Assembly (NCBI GenBank): GCA_947074275.1
Contig: CAMTPA010000020.1
Location: forward strand, 1 to 43,112
Reading direction: 5' to 3'
Origin: an uncultured Bacteroides sp.
Lineage (GTDB): Bacteria; Bacteroidota; Bacteroidia; Bacteroidales; Bacteroidaceae
Length of the DNA stretch: 43,112 nt
Shown here: one piece after another, positions 1-8,765 of the stretch
Numbering within the stretch: position 1 is the stretch's first letter
Layout of the letters: each line of letters opens with the position of its first letter
Notes under the pieces: generated by a model
What the model saw: only the letters and a program-made list of their open reading frames with translations
Database searches by the model: none
What the model was told of the DNA's origin: nothing
Position numbers and translations under genes: made by a program

Positions 1-49
1 ATCTACACTAATCTTAACACTCTTTCCCTACACGACGCTCTTCCGATCT
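1..49 (+). other. Illumina TruSeq adapter contamination (not genomic)
   Basis: Bases 1-8 (ATCTACAC) are the 3' end of the P5 flow-cell adapter. Bases 9-16 (TAATCTTA) sit where the 8-base i5 index belongs and match the dual-index barcode I know as D506. Bases 17-49 are identical over all 33 positions to the TruSeq read-1 primer site, ending in GCTCTTCCGATCT. Genomic sequence therefore starts at about base 50. The adapter reads inward, as expected when an untrimmed library end is assembled onto a contig edge. Confidence 0.98.
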
Positions 50-128
50 TTCCCAATAACAACGCTTAAATGTTTAATACACAATAAGCTATTAGTCAAT
101 ATTAAACCACAAATAGTTTGCCAAAAAT

Positions 129-164
129 AAAGGGAAACTTTGTATAACACAATAGCCTCCCTTT
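129..164 (-). terminator. Probable intrinsic terminator of fur-purA
   Basis: On the minus strand AAAGGGA (164-158) pairs with TCCCTTT (135-129). A shorter inner stem, TTGT/ACAA, lies in the loop. The hairpin is followed by ATTTTTGG. It lies 29 bases beyond the purA stop codon, with no further gene before the adapter. Confidence 0.55.
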
Positions 165-192
165 GATTTATGAAGTTTTATAAATAATACGA

Positions 193-1467
193 TTAGTCTT
201 CTTCAGTATACCGTTCAATCGTTTGTTCTCTATCTGGCCCCACCGAAACTATTTTAATCTGCACCCCCAACTGTTCTTCCAAGAAAGTAATATAAGCATT
301 AAATTCTTCAGGAAACTCATCTTCACTTTGCATTTTAGTCATATCTGTTTGCCATCCGGCAAGCTCCACATAAATAGGTTCCACCGTGTCATTCAGTTCA
401 AACGGGAAATAATCAATTTCCTCACCATTCATTTTATAACCAACACACGCTTTAATAGTATCAAATGTATCGAGCACATCGCTTTTCATCATAATAAGCT
501 TTGTCACCCCATTAATCATTACCGAATACTTCAAAGCCACCAAGTCAATCCATCCACAACGACGTTTACGACCTGTCACCGAACCGAACTCATGCCCAAT
601 GGTACACATCTTATCACCAACTTCATCAAACAGTTCAGTTGGAAATGGACCAGCACCTACACGTGTACAATAAGCCTTAAAGATACCATATACCTCGCCA
701 ATGCGGTTGGGTGCAATTCCTAAACCTGTACAAGCACCAGCACAAACAGTATTTGAAGAAGTCACAAATGGATAAGAACCAAAATCAATATCGAGCATTG
801 TGCCTTGAGCGCCTTCACACAATATTGTTTTTTCAGCTTTAAGCAAATTATTTACCTCTAACTCACTATCCACCAAATGGAACTGTTTAAGATATTCAAT
901 ACCCTCCATCCATACTTTTTCAAGTTCAGTTAAATCGTATTGAAAATTAAGTCCTTTCAGTATTTGTTCGTGACGCGCTTTGGCTGCTGCATATTTTTGA
1001 TCAAAGTTTTCTAAAATATCACCAACACGCACACCTGTACGGCTAACCTTATCTGTATAAGTAGGGCCAATACCTTTTCCTGTTGTTCCAACCTTTGCAT
1101 CACCTTTTGCCGCTTCGTATGCAGCATCAAGAATGCGATGCGTAGGTAAAATCAGATGCGCCTTTTTTGAAATATGCAATCTATCCTTCAATGGATGCCC
1201 CGAAGCCTCAAGTGCTTCAGCTTCAGCTCTGAACAATGCAGGATCAAGCACTACCCCATTGCCGATTATATTTACCTTATCACCTTGAAAAATCCCTGAT
1301 GGAATAGAACGAAGTACATATTTCTGACCTTCAAATTCGAGTGTATGACCCGCATTGGGGCCACCTTGAAAACGAGCAACTACATCATAGCGTGGTGTCA
1401 ACACATCTACCACTTTTCCTTTGCCTTCATCGCCCCATTGCAATCCTAATAGAACATCTACTTTCAT
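193..1467 (-). CDS. purA: Adenylosuccinate synthetase
   Basis: Catalyses GTP-dependent joining of IMP and aspartate to give adenylosuccinate, the first committed step from IMP to AMP, in the cytoplasm. The 424 residues match the usual family length. Visible landmarks are the N-terminal loop GDEGKGK (residues 12-18, with catalytic Asp13), GGPNAGHT (35-42, with catalytic His41), the IMP loop GIGPTYTDK and a C-terminal SVTGRKRRCGW segment. The ATG overlaps the stop codon of the upstream fur-family gene by four bases (ATGA), so the two are very likely co-transcribed and translationally coupled. A terminator-like hairpin follows. Identification is secure. Confidence 0.97.
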   Translation of the reverse strand: MKVDVLLGLQWGDEGKGKVVDVLTPRYDVVARFQGGPNAGHTLEFEGQKYVLRSIPSGIFQGDKVNIIGNGVVLDPALFRAEAEALEASGHPLKDRLHISKKAHLILPTHRILDAAYEAAKGDAKVGTTGKGIGPTYTDKVSRTGVRVGDILENFDQKYAAAKARHEQILKGLNFQYDLTELEKVWMEGIEYLKQFHLVDSELEVNNLLKAEKTILCEGAQGTMLDIDFGSYPFVTSSNTVCAGACTGLGIAPNRIGEVYGIFKAYCTRVGAGPFPTELFDEVGDKMCTIGHEFGSVTGRKRRCGWIDLVALKYSVMINGVTKLIMMKSDVLDTFDTIKACVGYKMNGEEIDYFPFELNDTVEPIYVELAGWQTDMTKMQSEDEFPEEFNAYITFLEEQLGVQIKIVSVGPDREQTIERYTEED

Positions 1468-1952
1468 TTTTCTTTTTTATTATTGTTATTTACTTTCTTC
1501 TTATTATTGGCTCGCACACACTTTCCACACATACCATATATATACAAAGAGTAATGTGACAATTGAAACCGTGTAAGTTTGGTGTTTTCAATAGCCGATT
1601 GCAGTGCTTCATTTTGAAACTCTGTCACTTTGCCACATTGCATGCAAATTTGATGGTGATGCGTTTCACGATTGTATGATTTCTCATATTGAGAGGAGTT
1701 TCCAAACTGATGCTTGATGACTAAACGAGCGTTTATCAAAAGAATAATGGTATTGTATAGCGTAGCACGGCTTACACGAAACTTCTCTTGATTAAGCATC
1801 AATGAATAGAGAGTGTCAATGTCAAAATGGCCATCTATGGAGTATATAGTATCGAGTATAGCATAACGTTCGGGAGTCTTGCGATGCCCGTTCGTGTTAA
1901 GATACTCTGTGAATATCTGCCTTACCGTATCCTTTACGTTTTGAGTTTCCAT
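1464..1952 (-). CDS. Fur-family metal-responsive transcriptional regulator
   Basis: A 162-residue DNA-binding repressor of the Fur/PerR/Zur family. An N-terminal winged helix (about residues 10-85, with the recognition-helix stretch RVSRATLYNTI) is followed by the dimerisation and metal-binding domain. That domain contains THHHQICMQCGK (about 98-108) and two CxxC pairs, Cys103/Cys106 and Cys142/Cys145, typical of the structural zinc site. The C-terminus is a short Lys/Asn-rich tail (about 149-162) that is not part of the fold. Sequence alone does not say whether it senses iron, peroxide or zinc. It is first in an operon with purA, overlapping it by 4 bases, and a -7-like promoter element lies 23 bases upstream. 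Confidence 0.93.
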   Translation of the reverse strand: METQNVKDTVRQIFTEYLNTNGHRKTPERYAILDTIYSIDGHFDIDTLYSLMLNQEKFRVSRATLYNTIILLINARLVIKHQFGNSSQYEKSYNRETHHHQICMQCGKVTEFQNEALQSAIENTKLTRFQLSHYSLYIYGMCGKCVRANNKKKVNNNNKKEK

Positions 1953-1974
1953 AAACCTGCGAAATTAACGCGAA

Positions 1975-1982
1975 CAAAGTTA
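1975..1982 (-). promoter_or_regulatory. Bacteroidetes -7 element for fur-purA
   Basis: On the minus strand this reads TAACTTTG, an exact match to TAnnTTTG. It would place the transcription start near 1968, about 16 bases before the fur ATG. No convincing -33 TTTG is visible, so support is partial. Confidence 0.45.
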
Positions 1983-2160
1983 ACCCTTTTTCGCAGACTG
2001 CATATAAGTAAAGAGAAGTTTTTTAATGATAGATGTTTTTAGAATCAACAAAAAAAAGAATGCGACATACATTATCTACAAAAGAATTAAAGCATTGTAC
2101 AATAGCTATAACCATTCATAGACAACGTATACCGCATATATATCGATAATAAAGTTTACT

Positions 2161-2823
2161 TTAATCCTCCAATTCGGATGCAACCATATTATAAAGTATT
2201 TGCTCAGTTTCTATCTCCGAATCTTTCATACTCTCTACCAAGCGACATACCTGAAAAGCATTGGATTCACTAAAGTTCATATATTTACGAATGGCAAGCA
2301 AGGCAGAGTTACGCACTAAGCGGCTGCCTGATAGAACCGCCACAACAGCCTGATTGAGAAACTCACCTGATGCACGTTCTGTCATATCGCCTTTTTTCAT
2401 CAATAAACGAGCAATAGTCAAATAACCACAAACTTGAGCGAATTCTTCTTCACTTGCAATCCATTGAAACGATTTTGCAGGAGCATAAGGCAAATATTGA
2501 AAAAGGTTCATAGAGGTAAGTTCCGCAATTTCCATATTTGGCATATTTTCAACCCAAATATCGGCAATCTCAGGATAAAACGTATCTATTGGCTGAACCA
2601 TCGCTGCTAAGATTTTCGATTCACGAACCTCCTCTTTCCACAATGCTTGAGCCAAGTCGTGATTTTTTTCAATTCCTTCGGCAATCTGTTTGATACGTGG
2701 CAACTCCACACCAAAGTTGAGTTTATAATTCAAACCTTTTTCACGCATACTTTGAGACACAACCCCGTTCATACCCAAACGAAATTGTGTTTTAATATCT
2801 TTAAGCTGTTCTTGCAAATTCAT
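2161..2823 (-). CDS. AlkD-like DNA alkylation repair (HEAT-repeat) protein
   Basis: About 220 residues, mostly helical, resembling the DNA alkylation repair (AlkC/AlkD) family, whose HEAT-like repeats cradle DNA and release N3- or N7-alkylated bases. The segment ALWKEEVRESKILAAM resembles the W..E.RE helix of these proteins. I did not verify the catalytic Asp/Arg positions, so glycosylase activity is an inference. An in-frame TTG at 2835 would extend it by four codons and overlap the upstream peptidase stop (TTGA). The ATG at 2823, nine bases after that stop, is the more ordinary choice. It lies directly behind the M49 peptidase gene and is probably co-transcribed with it, although the two functions look unrelated. 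Confidence 0.75.
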   Translation of the reverse strand: MNLQEQLKDIKTQFRLGMNGVVSQSMREKGLNYKLNFGVELPRIKQIAEGIEKNHDLAQALWKEEVRESKILAAMVQPIDTFYPEIADIWVENMPNMEIAELTSMNLFQYLPYAPAKSFQWIASEEEFAQVCGYLTIARLLMKKGDMTERASGEFLNQAVVAVLSGSRLVRNSALLAIRKYMNFSESNAFQVCRLVESMKDSEIETEQILYNMVASELED

Positions 2824-2831
2824 AGACTTAT

Positions 2832-4880
2832 TCAATTATTTATAGATGGAAGAGACGAATAATCTCTGCTATATCGAAGCATTTGTTCTGCATAACCCTC
2901 GTTATAACTTACTAACACATCTGTGATATTCCCATCTGCATCATACACAGCTTCATATACAGGGTTTACAAAACCTTTATATGGTGCTAAATTCAGTTTT
3001 TTATAACGCTCTAAGACCTCTGCGTGAAGCTCAGGGTCAACTTTTACTGCATAGTTTTCAACAATTGTGCGTGCTGCATCAAAATCACCAGTAGATTTAA
3101 TACGCTGAATTTCGGAAAGCAATTCACCAAAGAGCTGACGAACCTTTTGATAATCATTCACCACTACGTAGGTTTTATCACCTTTCTTCAATAGTTGAAC
3201 AGCATTTTCCGATGCTCCTTTCTCGAGCACCCAGCGAGCTATAAGCTGACGATTGCGCATATGAGACTCTTCAATATTATTACCTGGCTCAATACGCACC
3301 AACTGTGTCATTAATCCATTCATCAAAAAATTATAATATTCAGCCTTATAAGCATCTTCATTAGGAAGCAGTCCCAACTCTACAAGTTTAGGGTCAGCCA
3401 TATAATATAGTCCAAATAGATCAGCACGAGCTTCTTCTACTGTTGCACCATAAGCTTTTAAAGCATCGGGATCAACACCTGGTAATAGCTTACCCGAACC
3501 GTGTCCCAAACACTCGTGCAAGTCGGTATGTAGGTCACCTGTTATATCACCATATTGGTCTACCCAATTTCTTTCTGTATTACTATAAATAAACTCATCC
3601 CCGAAACCATTGCCGTGAGCCGCCTTGTTGTAAGCGTCGGTTATGTTGCCAATAGTAACGGATTTGGAACCGTGTTCAGCACGAATCCAATTGGCATTAG
3701 GCAAATTGATACCAATGGCAGTAGCTGGATACAGATCACCTGCCAATATAGCCGCCGTAATAACCTTGGCCGACACCCCCTTCACCTCGTCTTTCTTGAA
3801 CTTATCATCCACTGGAGAGTTGTTTTCAAACCATTGCGCATTGTCGCTGATGGTTTGCGTACGTTTTGTAGCCTCCAAGTCTTTAAAGTTCACTAACGAC
3901 TCCCAGCTTGCTTTCATACCCAGAGGATCGCCATAGCTCTCAGTAAACCCATTCACAAAGTCGATGCGCGAATCGGTATCTTTCACCCATAAAATGGCAT
4001 ACTCATCAAAGGTTCTCAAATCTCCCGATTCGTAGTATGCTATCAACTTGTTTATTACAGCTCTTTGCTCAGCATTTTCGGCCACACCTTCCGCTTTTTT
4101 TAGCCAATAAACAATCTTTTCGATAGCTGATGAATAAAGCCCACCAATTTTCCAAACTTGCTCCGATATTACTCCATTTTCTTTTACTAATCGGCTATTC
4201 AATCCATAAGAAATAGGAGTTATATCATTGGAATCTTTCATATTTCCATAAAACACCTCTACTTCTGCTTGCGAAATACCATCATAGTAATTGCAAGCCG
4301 AAGTCACCACCACATCTTCACCGTCTGCTTGATTAACTCGTTTTGGCATTATGCTCGAATCAAAAACAACGGGAAATATTTCAGCACAAAACTCCTCTGT
4401 ACTCTGTCCATCAGTCAATGGGAGTTGCGTGTTATCTAAACTTAGAACAACTTCTTTTAAATATTCTGGAGTGAAACCCGGAGCAAATTTCTCACACCCA
4501 TAATGGTGGTGAATACCATTTGAAAACCAGATACGCTTTAAATAAGTCTCTAAGTTTTTGTACTCAGGATTATTTTTATCACCCTGATAATTGACATATA
4601 TCGCCTCCAACAATCGGCGTATCCTCAAATTATACTTCCCATTCTGATCAAAAAGAATATCACGTCCTTCAAGAGCTGCCTGAGAAAGGTAATAAATAAG
4701 TTCTTTTTGTTTCAAGTCCAATTCATCAAAACCAGGCACCTGATAACGCAAGATTTGTAAATCTGCAAATTTTTCCACTGTGTAATCGAAATTATTCGCT
4801 GATGCCTGTTTCTTCTCTTCACAGCCAATGGTCAAAAGAGATCCTGCTACCAGCATTGAACATATTAATCTATTTTTCAT
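2832..4880 (-). CDS. Dipeptidyl-peptidase III-like M49 metallopeptidase, lipoprotein
   Basis: A zinc exopeptidase that removes dipeptides from the N-terminus of oligopeptides. The 682 residues contain the zinc site HECLGH (455-460). The second conserved block, EEARAD (482-487), supplies the third zinc ligand in this family, where EECRAD/E is usual. The N-terminus, MKNRLICSMLVAGSLLTIGC, is a lipoprotein signal with Cys20 as the likely lipidated residue. The enzyme is therefore predicted to be membrane-anchored facing the periplasm or outside, fitting peptide scavenging. The pentaspaced HECLGH form is, to my knowledge, also found in the Bacteroides thetaiotaomicron enzyme. Start at ATG 4880 is fixed by the signal peptide. 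Confidence 0.93.
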   Translation of the reverse strand: MKNRLICSMLVAGSLLTIGCEEKKQASANNFDYTVEKFADLQILRYQVPGFDELDLKQKELIYYLSQAALEGRDILFDQNGKYNLRIRRLLEAIYVNYQGDKNNPEYKNLETYLKRIWFSNGIHHHYGCEKFAPGFTPEYLKEVVLSLDNTQLPLTDGQSTEEFCAEIFPVVFDSSIMPKRVNQADGEDVVVTSACNYYDGISQAEVEVFYGNMKDSNDITPISYGLNSRLVKENGVISEQVWKIGGLYSSAIEKIVYWLKKAEGVAENAEQRAVINKLIAYYESGDLRTFDEYAILWVKDTDSRIDFVNGFTESYGDPLGMKASWESLVNFKDLEATKRTQTISDNAQWFENNSPVDDKFKKDEVKGVSAKVITAAILAGDLYPATAIGINLPNANWIRAEHGSKSVTIGNITDAYNKAAHGNGFGDEFIYSNTERNWVDQYGDITGDLHTDLHECLGHGSGKLLPGVDPDALKAYGATVEEARADLFGLYYMADPKLVELGLLPNEDAYKAEYYNFLMNGLMTQLVRIEPGNNIEESHMRNRQLIARWVLEKGASENAVQLLKKGDKTYVVVNDYQKVRQLFGELLSEIQRIKSTGDFDAARTIVENYAVKVDPELHAEVLERYKKLNLAPYKGFVNPVYEAVYDADGNITDVLVSYNEGYAEQMLRYSRDYSSLPSINN

Positions 4881-4920
4881 CTAAATATATAAGTAAAAAA
4901 ATACTCGTATCATAAACACG

Positions 4921-4963
4921 AAAAGGGAATATTTCCGAAAACATTCGGAAACACTTCCCTTTT
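4921..4963 (-). terminator. Strong hairpin terminator behind the HTH gene
   Basis: A two-part stem: the outer arm AAAAGGGAA (4921-4929) pairs with TTCCCTTTT (4955-4963), and the inner arm TTTCCGAA (4932-4939) pairs with TTCGGAAA (4944-4951) around a 4-base loop. Small bulges separate the two. It lies 22 bases after the stop of the HTH gene and 40 bases before the M49 start, so it should separate these units. The outer A/T ends give U-rich 3' ends on both strands. Confidence 0.7.
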
Positions 4964-4985
4964 ATTAGATATAAAGGCCGCAGAA

Positions 4986-5453
4986 TTATTTTACTTGTTG
5001 TTCTGCAAACTCTTTACGATAACCATTAGGTGTTTTACCTACATTCTTATAGAAAGCAGCGTAAAACGATTGGCGGTTAGCAAACCCCACCATCGCACTA
5101 ATTTCTTCTACATTCTTATCAGCATAACGCTTGTCTGTCAACAAATGCAAAGCATCTTTTACTCTGTATTCATTCAAAAGGCAAGAGTAGTTTTGACCAA
5201 AGCGAGAATTTACCACAGCCGAAAGGTAGCGTGTGTTTGTTTTCAATTCTTTCGCCAAATCTTTTGCAGAGTACTCAGGGTCTCTGTACTTTTTTTGAAC
5301 TACAACGATATTCAAAATCTTGTCGTACAGCTCATCTGCCAATTCCGGCCGAATCAACGATCGATAGGCAGCTTTTTTCTCCTTTTTTTCGCGCAGGTTG
5401 TAAGGACGCTTTTTAGGAGCTTCTTCTTGGTTTTTGTTTTCTAAATCACTCAT
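4986..5453 (-). CDS. AraC-type helix-turn-helix protein
   Basis: A 155-residue predicted DNA-binding protein without a sensory domain. Residues about 1-35 are highly charged (Lys/Glu/Arg-rich). The C-terminal two thirds form an AraC/XylS-type double helix-turn-helix, with VEEISAMVGFANRQSFYAAFYKNVGKTP (read as two joined pieces, about 115-142) matching the second HTH and the signature Gly-Phe-x-x-x-x-x-Phe-x-x-x-F-K-x-x-x-G-x-T-P. It stands alone with a long AT-rich region upstream and a terminator downstream. Its target is unknown. Because no ligand domain is visible, control may be through its own level or a partner protein. Confidence 0.85.
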   Translation of the reverse strand: MSDLENKNQEEAPKKRPYNLREKKEKKAAYRSLIRPELADELYDKILNIVVVQKKYRDPEYSAKDLAKELKTNTRYLSAVVNSRFGQNYSCLLNEYRVKDALHLLTDKRYADKNVEEISAMVGFANRQSFYAAFYKNVGKTPNGYRKEFAEQQVK

Positions 5454-6000
5454 TTAATTAACTGGTTAGGATTTGTATCTAAATATAGCTACATAGATAG
5501 CCATATTAGTTGTCACAAATTTCATACATTATTTTTTAATACGCAAATATTTCGTACATATTTTTTTCATATAGTTAAAACAAAACGTCAAAATGAGAAA
5601 AAATATATGCGAAAAGAATATTATACGATATTAGCAATTGTTTTATACAGAAAAAAAGAACCGTTATCGAACAACAAAGCCACATCAGATATTGCTATTC
5701 ATTAGCATCAAGTCATTAGTTATCAATTGATATTGAAAGCTCATATTAATCAAAGGCAATTAATTTCGCTTATTTATTTTCAAAGTAATTCTTATATAGG
5801 TACTATCCAAATGTCAACTCCTTTATACACAAAGCACATACATAATATCATTGTTTTTCATAAACACTGTTATACTATTTCCGTCAACGGTCTTTTTTTA
5901 ATGATAAATATCACCATTTCATTCCATTTTAAAGTACAGAATAGATTCTTTACCATTAATAAAGAGCTACCTTTGCACAAAGACAACAATATTCATAAAT
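5454..6000. other. 547-base AT-rich intergenic region, no gene seen
   Basis: Lies between the divergent HTH gene and recQ. It is very AT-rich with many poly-T runs. I see no tRNA, no convincing protein and no long inverted repeat. One open frame (5727-6017) exists but looks spurious. It should hold promoters for both flanking genes; only the recQ-proximal -7 element is recognisable. Confidence 0.6.
5968..5975 (+). promoter_or_regulatory. -7 element for recQ
   Basis: TACCTTTG matches TAnnTTTG exactly and lies 25 bases before the recQ ATG, implying a leader of roughly 19 bases. No clear -33 TTTG is visible. Confidence 0.5.
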
Positions 6001-7809
6001 ATGATTCAAACGCTTAAAAGCTATTTTGGTTACGAAAGCTTTCGCCCATTACAGAAAGAGATTATCGAACGAGTTCTTCAAAAAAAAGATTGTCTTGTGC
6101 TAATGCCTACTGGAGGAGGAAAATCCATCTGTTATCAATTGCCTGCATTGCTCTGCAATGGAACAGCCGTAGTGGTGTCACCGCTCATATCACTTATGAA
6201 AGATCAGGTAGAAGCCCTCAAAGCCAATGGCATTGAGGCTGGAGCGTTGAACAGTGCCAACGACGAAACCGAAAACGCAGAAGTGAGACGAGCTTGCGTT
6301 GCAGGGAGGCTTAAACTTCTATACATCTCCCCCGAAAGATTGTTGTTGGAAATAGATTATTTATTGAAAGACATACAAATTTCTCTTTTTGCCGTGGACG
6401 AAGCACACTGCATATCGCAATGGGGACACGATTTTCGTCCCGAATACACGCAAATGGGCGTGCTACACCAAAATTTTCCACAAGTACCAATTATTGCGTT
6501 GACTGCCACTGCCGATAAAATCACACGTGAAGATATTATTCGCCAACTTCATCTAAACGAACCGCAAACCTTTATCTCTTCCTTCGATCGTCCCAATCTT
6601 AGCCTTGCAGTCAAAAGAGGTTATCAACAAAAAGAAAAACATAAAACAATCCTTGATTTTATAGCGAACCATCACGGTGAAAGCGGCATCATCTATTGTA
6701 TGAGCCGCAACAAAACCGAGTCGGTAGCACAAATGCTTCAAAAGCACGGCATCAGATGCGGAGTATATCACGCTGGCTTATCACCACAGCAGCGAGACGC
6801 TACACAGAGCGATTTTATCAATGATCGCATCCAGGTGGTATGTGCCACCATTGCTTTTGGTATGGGCATCGACAAATCAAATGTCAGATGGGTGATACAC
6901 TACAACCTCCCCAAAAGCATCGAAAGCTTTTATCAAGAAATAGGGCGAGCTGGACGAGATGGAATGACAGCCGACACGCTTTTGTTTTATTCGCTTGCCG
7001 ATTTAATATTACTCACCAAGTTTGCAGTAGAGAGCAAACAGCAATCTATCAATGTAGAAAAACTACAGCGAATGCAGCAATATGCCGAATCTGACATATG
7101 CCGAAGACGTATCTTATTGAATTACTTTAGCGAAACATCGGATAAGGATTGCGGCAATTGCGACGTGTGCAAAAACCCTCCTCAAAGATTTGACGGAACA
7201 GTAATTGTACAAAAAGCATTGAGTGCAATAGTGCGTACCAACCAGCAAATTGGAGTAAGTATGCTGGTAGATATATTAAGAGGCACATTCAGCGCCGAAA
7301 TCGTAGAAAAGGAATTTGATAAGCTAAAAACATTTGGAGCAGGCAGAGATATACCAGCGCGCGATTGGCAAGACTACATATTGCAAATGCTACAATTAGG
7401 TTACTTTGAAATTGCCTACAACGAAAAAAACCATCTAAGGATAACCGAAAGCGGAAGCAATGTATTGTTTGGCCGAACATCTGCTCCGCTGGTCACCATC
7501 GTGCGAATTGAGAAAGCAACAAAACAAAAAGGGAAAAAGCCTGTGATAGAAAAAGAGCTACCAATGGCTATGCCTGCTACAGAAAACGAAAGCTTATTCG
7601 AGGCACTACGCACACTTCGCAAGGATCTGGCATCGCAAGAGGCGATACCAGCCTACATCGTCCTAACAGACAAAGTGCTGCATTTGCTTTCTATATCACG
7701 CCCTACTACAATCGAGGCTTTCGGAAACATCAGTGGTATTGGGGAGTATAAGAAGCAAAAATATGGAAAAGACTTCATACAGGTTATAAAGCAGTTTGTT
7801 GACGAATAG
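6001..7809 (+). CDS. recQ: ATP-dependent DNA helicase RecQ
   Basis: A 3'-5' superfamily 2 helicase for recombination and stalled-fork repair. The 602 residues show the standard order: motif I MPTGGGKS (residues 35-42), the DEAH box VDEAHCISQWGHDF (132-144), motif VI IGRAGRDG, the RQC zinc-binding cysteines (CRRRILLNYF...CGNCDVC), a winged helix, and a C-terminal HRDC-like segment (ISRPTTIEAFGNISGIGEYK, near residues 570-590). All parts are intact. It is transcribed alone, with AT-rich DNA upstream and a convergent gene downstream. Many Bacteroidota carry more than one RecQ, so this may not be the only copy. Confidence 0.97.
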   Translation: MIQTLKSYFGYESFRPLQKEIIERVLQKKDCLVLMPTGGGKSICYQLPALLCNGTAVVVSPLISLMKDQVEALKANGIEAGALNSANDETENAEVRRACVAGRLKLLYISPERLLLEIDYLLKDIQISLFAVDEAHCISQWGHDFRPEYTQMGVLHQNFPQVPIIALTATADKITREDIIRQLHLNEPQTFISSFDRPNLSLAVKRGYQQKEKHKTILDFIANHHGESGIIYCMSRNKTESVAQMLQKHGIRCGVYHAGLSPQQRDATQSDFINDRIQVVCATIAFGMGIDKSNVRWVIHYNLPKSIESFYQEIGRAGRDGMTADTLLFYSLADLILLTKFAVESKQQSINVEKLQRMQQYAESDICRRRILLNYFSETSDKDCGNCDVCKNPPQRFDGTVIVQKALSAIVRTNQQIGVSMLVDILRGTFSAEIVEKEFDKLKTFGAGRDIPARDWQDYILQMLQLGYFEIAYNEKNHLRITESGSNVLFGRTSAPLVTIVRIEKATKQKGKKPVIEKELPMAMPATENESLFEALRTLRKDLASQEAIPAYIVLTDKVLHLLSISRPTTIEAFGNISGIGEYKKQKYGKDFIQVIKQFVDE

Positions 7810-7912
7810 ACAATTTCAATTATACAAAAAACACTTCACTTTACAGATATTCATATTTGAGTTGCCAACTGTTTACATCCAACGTATTGAATATGAACAG
7901 TTGACAGCTGAC

Positions 7913-8743
7913 TTATTTACATTGATTCAATCTACTACTCAATTGTGAAGTAGGAACTCCCAGACGAATGGCTTTTTCAAAGTCAGTTTTGGCCAACAGC
8001 TTCTTGCCTTGCAATAGATAAATATCTCCACGCAACAAATAAGCATCAATTAAAGAAAAGTTCAGTCGCAAAGCTTCGTCCAAATCGGTCAAGGCCAAAT
8101 CAATGTGTTCCATCTCTCGCTCTATATCGGCACGTGCCACATAGAGCACCGCATCATTGGGGTATTCGAGCAACATTTTATTCACTCTCTCCAGAGCCTC
8201 TTTGAATTTACCTTCTTTTTGTTCCAACGTTATCAACCCCAAGCGTGCATTGTAATGGTTCGTATCTACTTCAAGCAAATGAAGATAATCCACACGCGCT
8301 AAGTTATAATCTCTACGAAGCTGATGAATATAAGCACGCATTAACAAAGCCTCTTTATTGTCTTTATCAATATCCAAAATCTTAATGTAATCATAGTAAG
8401 CTTGATTGGTCATCCCCACTTCCAAATAAAGAGCTGCACGATCGAGCAAGATAGGTAGAGTAGTAGGAGCCAAATTCACCGCATACGTATAAGAATCTAT
8501 TGCGTTTTCCAATCGCCCCATTCGCTTCTGAATCAAACCCAAATTAGAAAACAGAAGAGCGTTGTACGGATTGGCAGGTTCAAGTTTCATCGCTTCATTA
8601 AGCAGCACTTCGGCTTGTTCCAAACTATCCATTTCGATACAATCAATGGCCTTTTCGGACAATTCTTTATACGTCTCTTGAGCCATTGCATAAGTAGAAA
8701 CAAAAAATAAGAGCGTTGCTATACAGTAATATTTAATGTGCAT
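7913..8743 (-). CDS. Secreted tetratricopeptide-repeat protein
   Basis: A 276-residue TPR protein. The ATG at 8743 is chosen because it begins a clear signal peptide (MHIKYYCIATLLFFVSTYAMAQ, likely cut after Ala-Met-Ala); upstream in-frame codons would run back into cysK. The mature part is about seven TPR units, recognisable by repeated patterns such as LGLIQKRMGRLENAIDSY and ALYLEVGMTNQAYYDY. Such proteins act as periplasmic scaffolds, and no enzyme domain is present. It begins 22 bases after the cysK stop and is probably co-transcribed with it. Specific function unknown. Confidence 0.85.
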   Translation of the reverse strand: MHIKYYCIATLLFFVSTYAMAQETYKELSEKAIDCIEMDSLEQAEVLLNEAMKLEPANPYNALLFSNLGLIQKRMGRLENAIDSYTYAVNLAPTTLPILLDRAALYLEVGMTNQAYYDYIKILDIDKDNKEALLMRAYIHQLRRDYNLARVDYLHLLEVDTNHYNARLGLITLEQKEGKFKEALERVNKMLLEYPNDAVLYVARADIEREMEHIDLALTDLDEALRLNFSLIDAYLLRGDIYLLQGKKLLAKTDFEKAIRLGVPTSQLSSRLNQCK

Positions 8744-8765
8744 ATTTTTGTCAATTAAATAACGA

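Noticed and set aside
5727..6017. A 96-codon open frame just before and overlapping recQ
   Set aside because: It runs into recQ out of frame, has no domain-like pattern, is dominated by Ile/His/Asn/Phe as expected of random AT-rich DNA, and does not fit the recQ promoter position.
7866..7903. CAACTGTT/AACAGTTG inverted repeat between recQ and the TPR gene
   Set aside because: Eight pairs around a 22-base loop with no T-tract; too weak to call a terminator, although one would be expected here.
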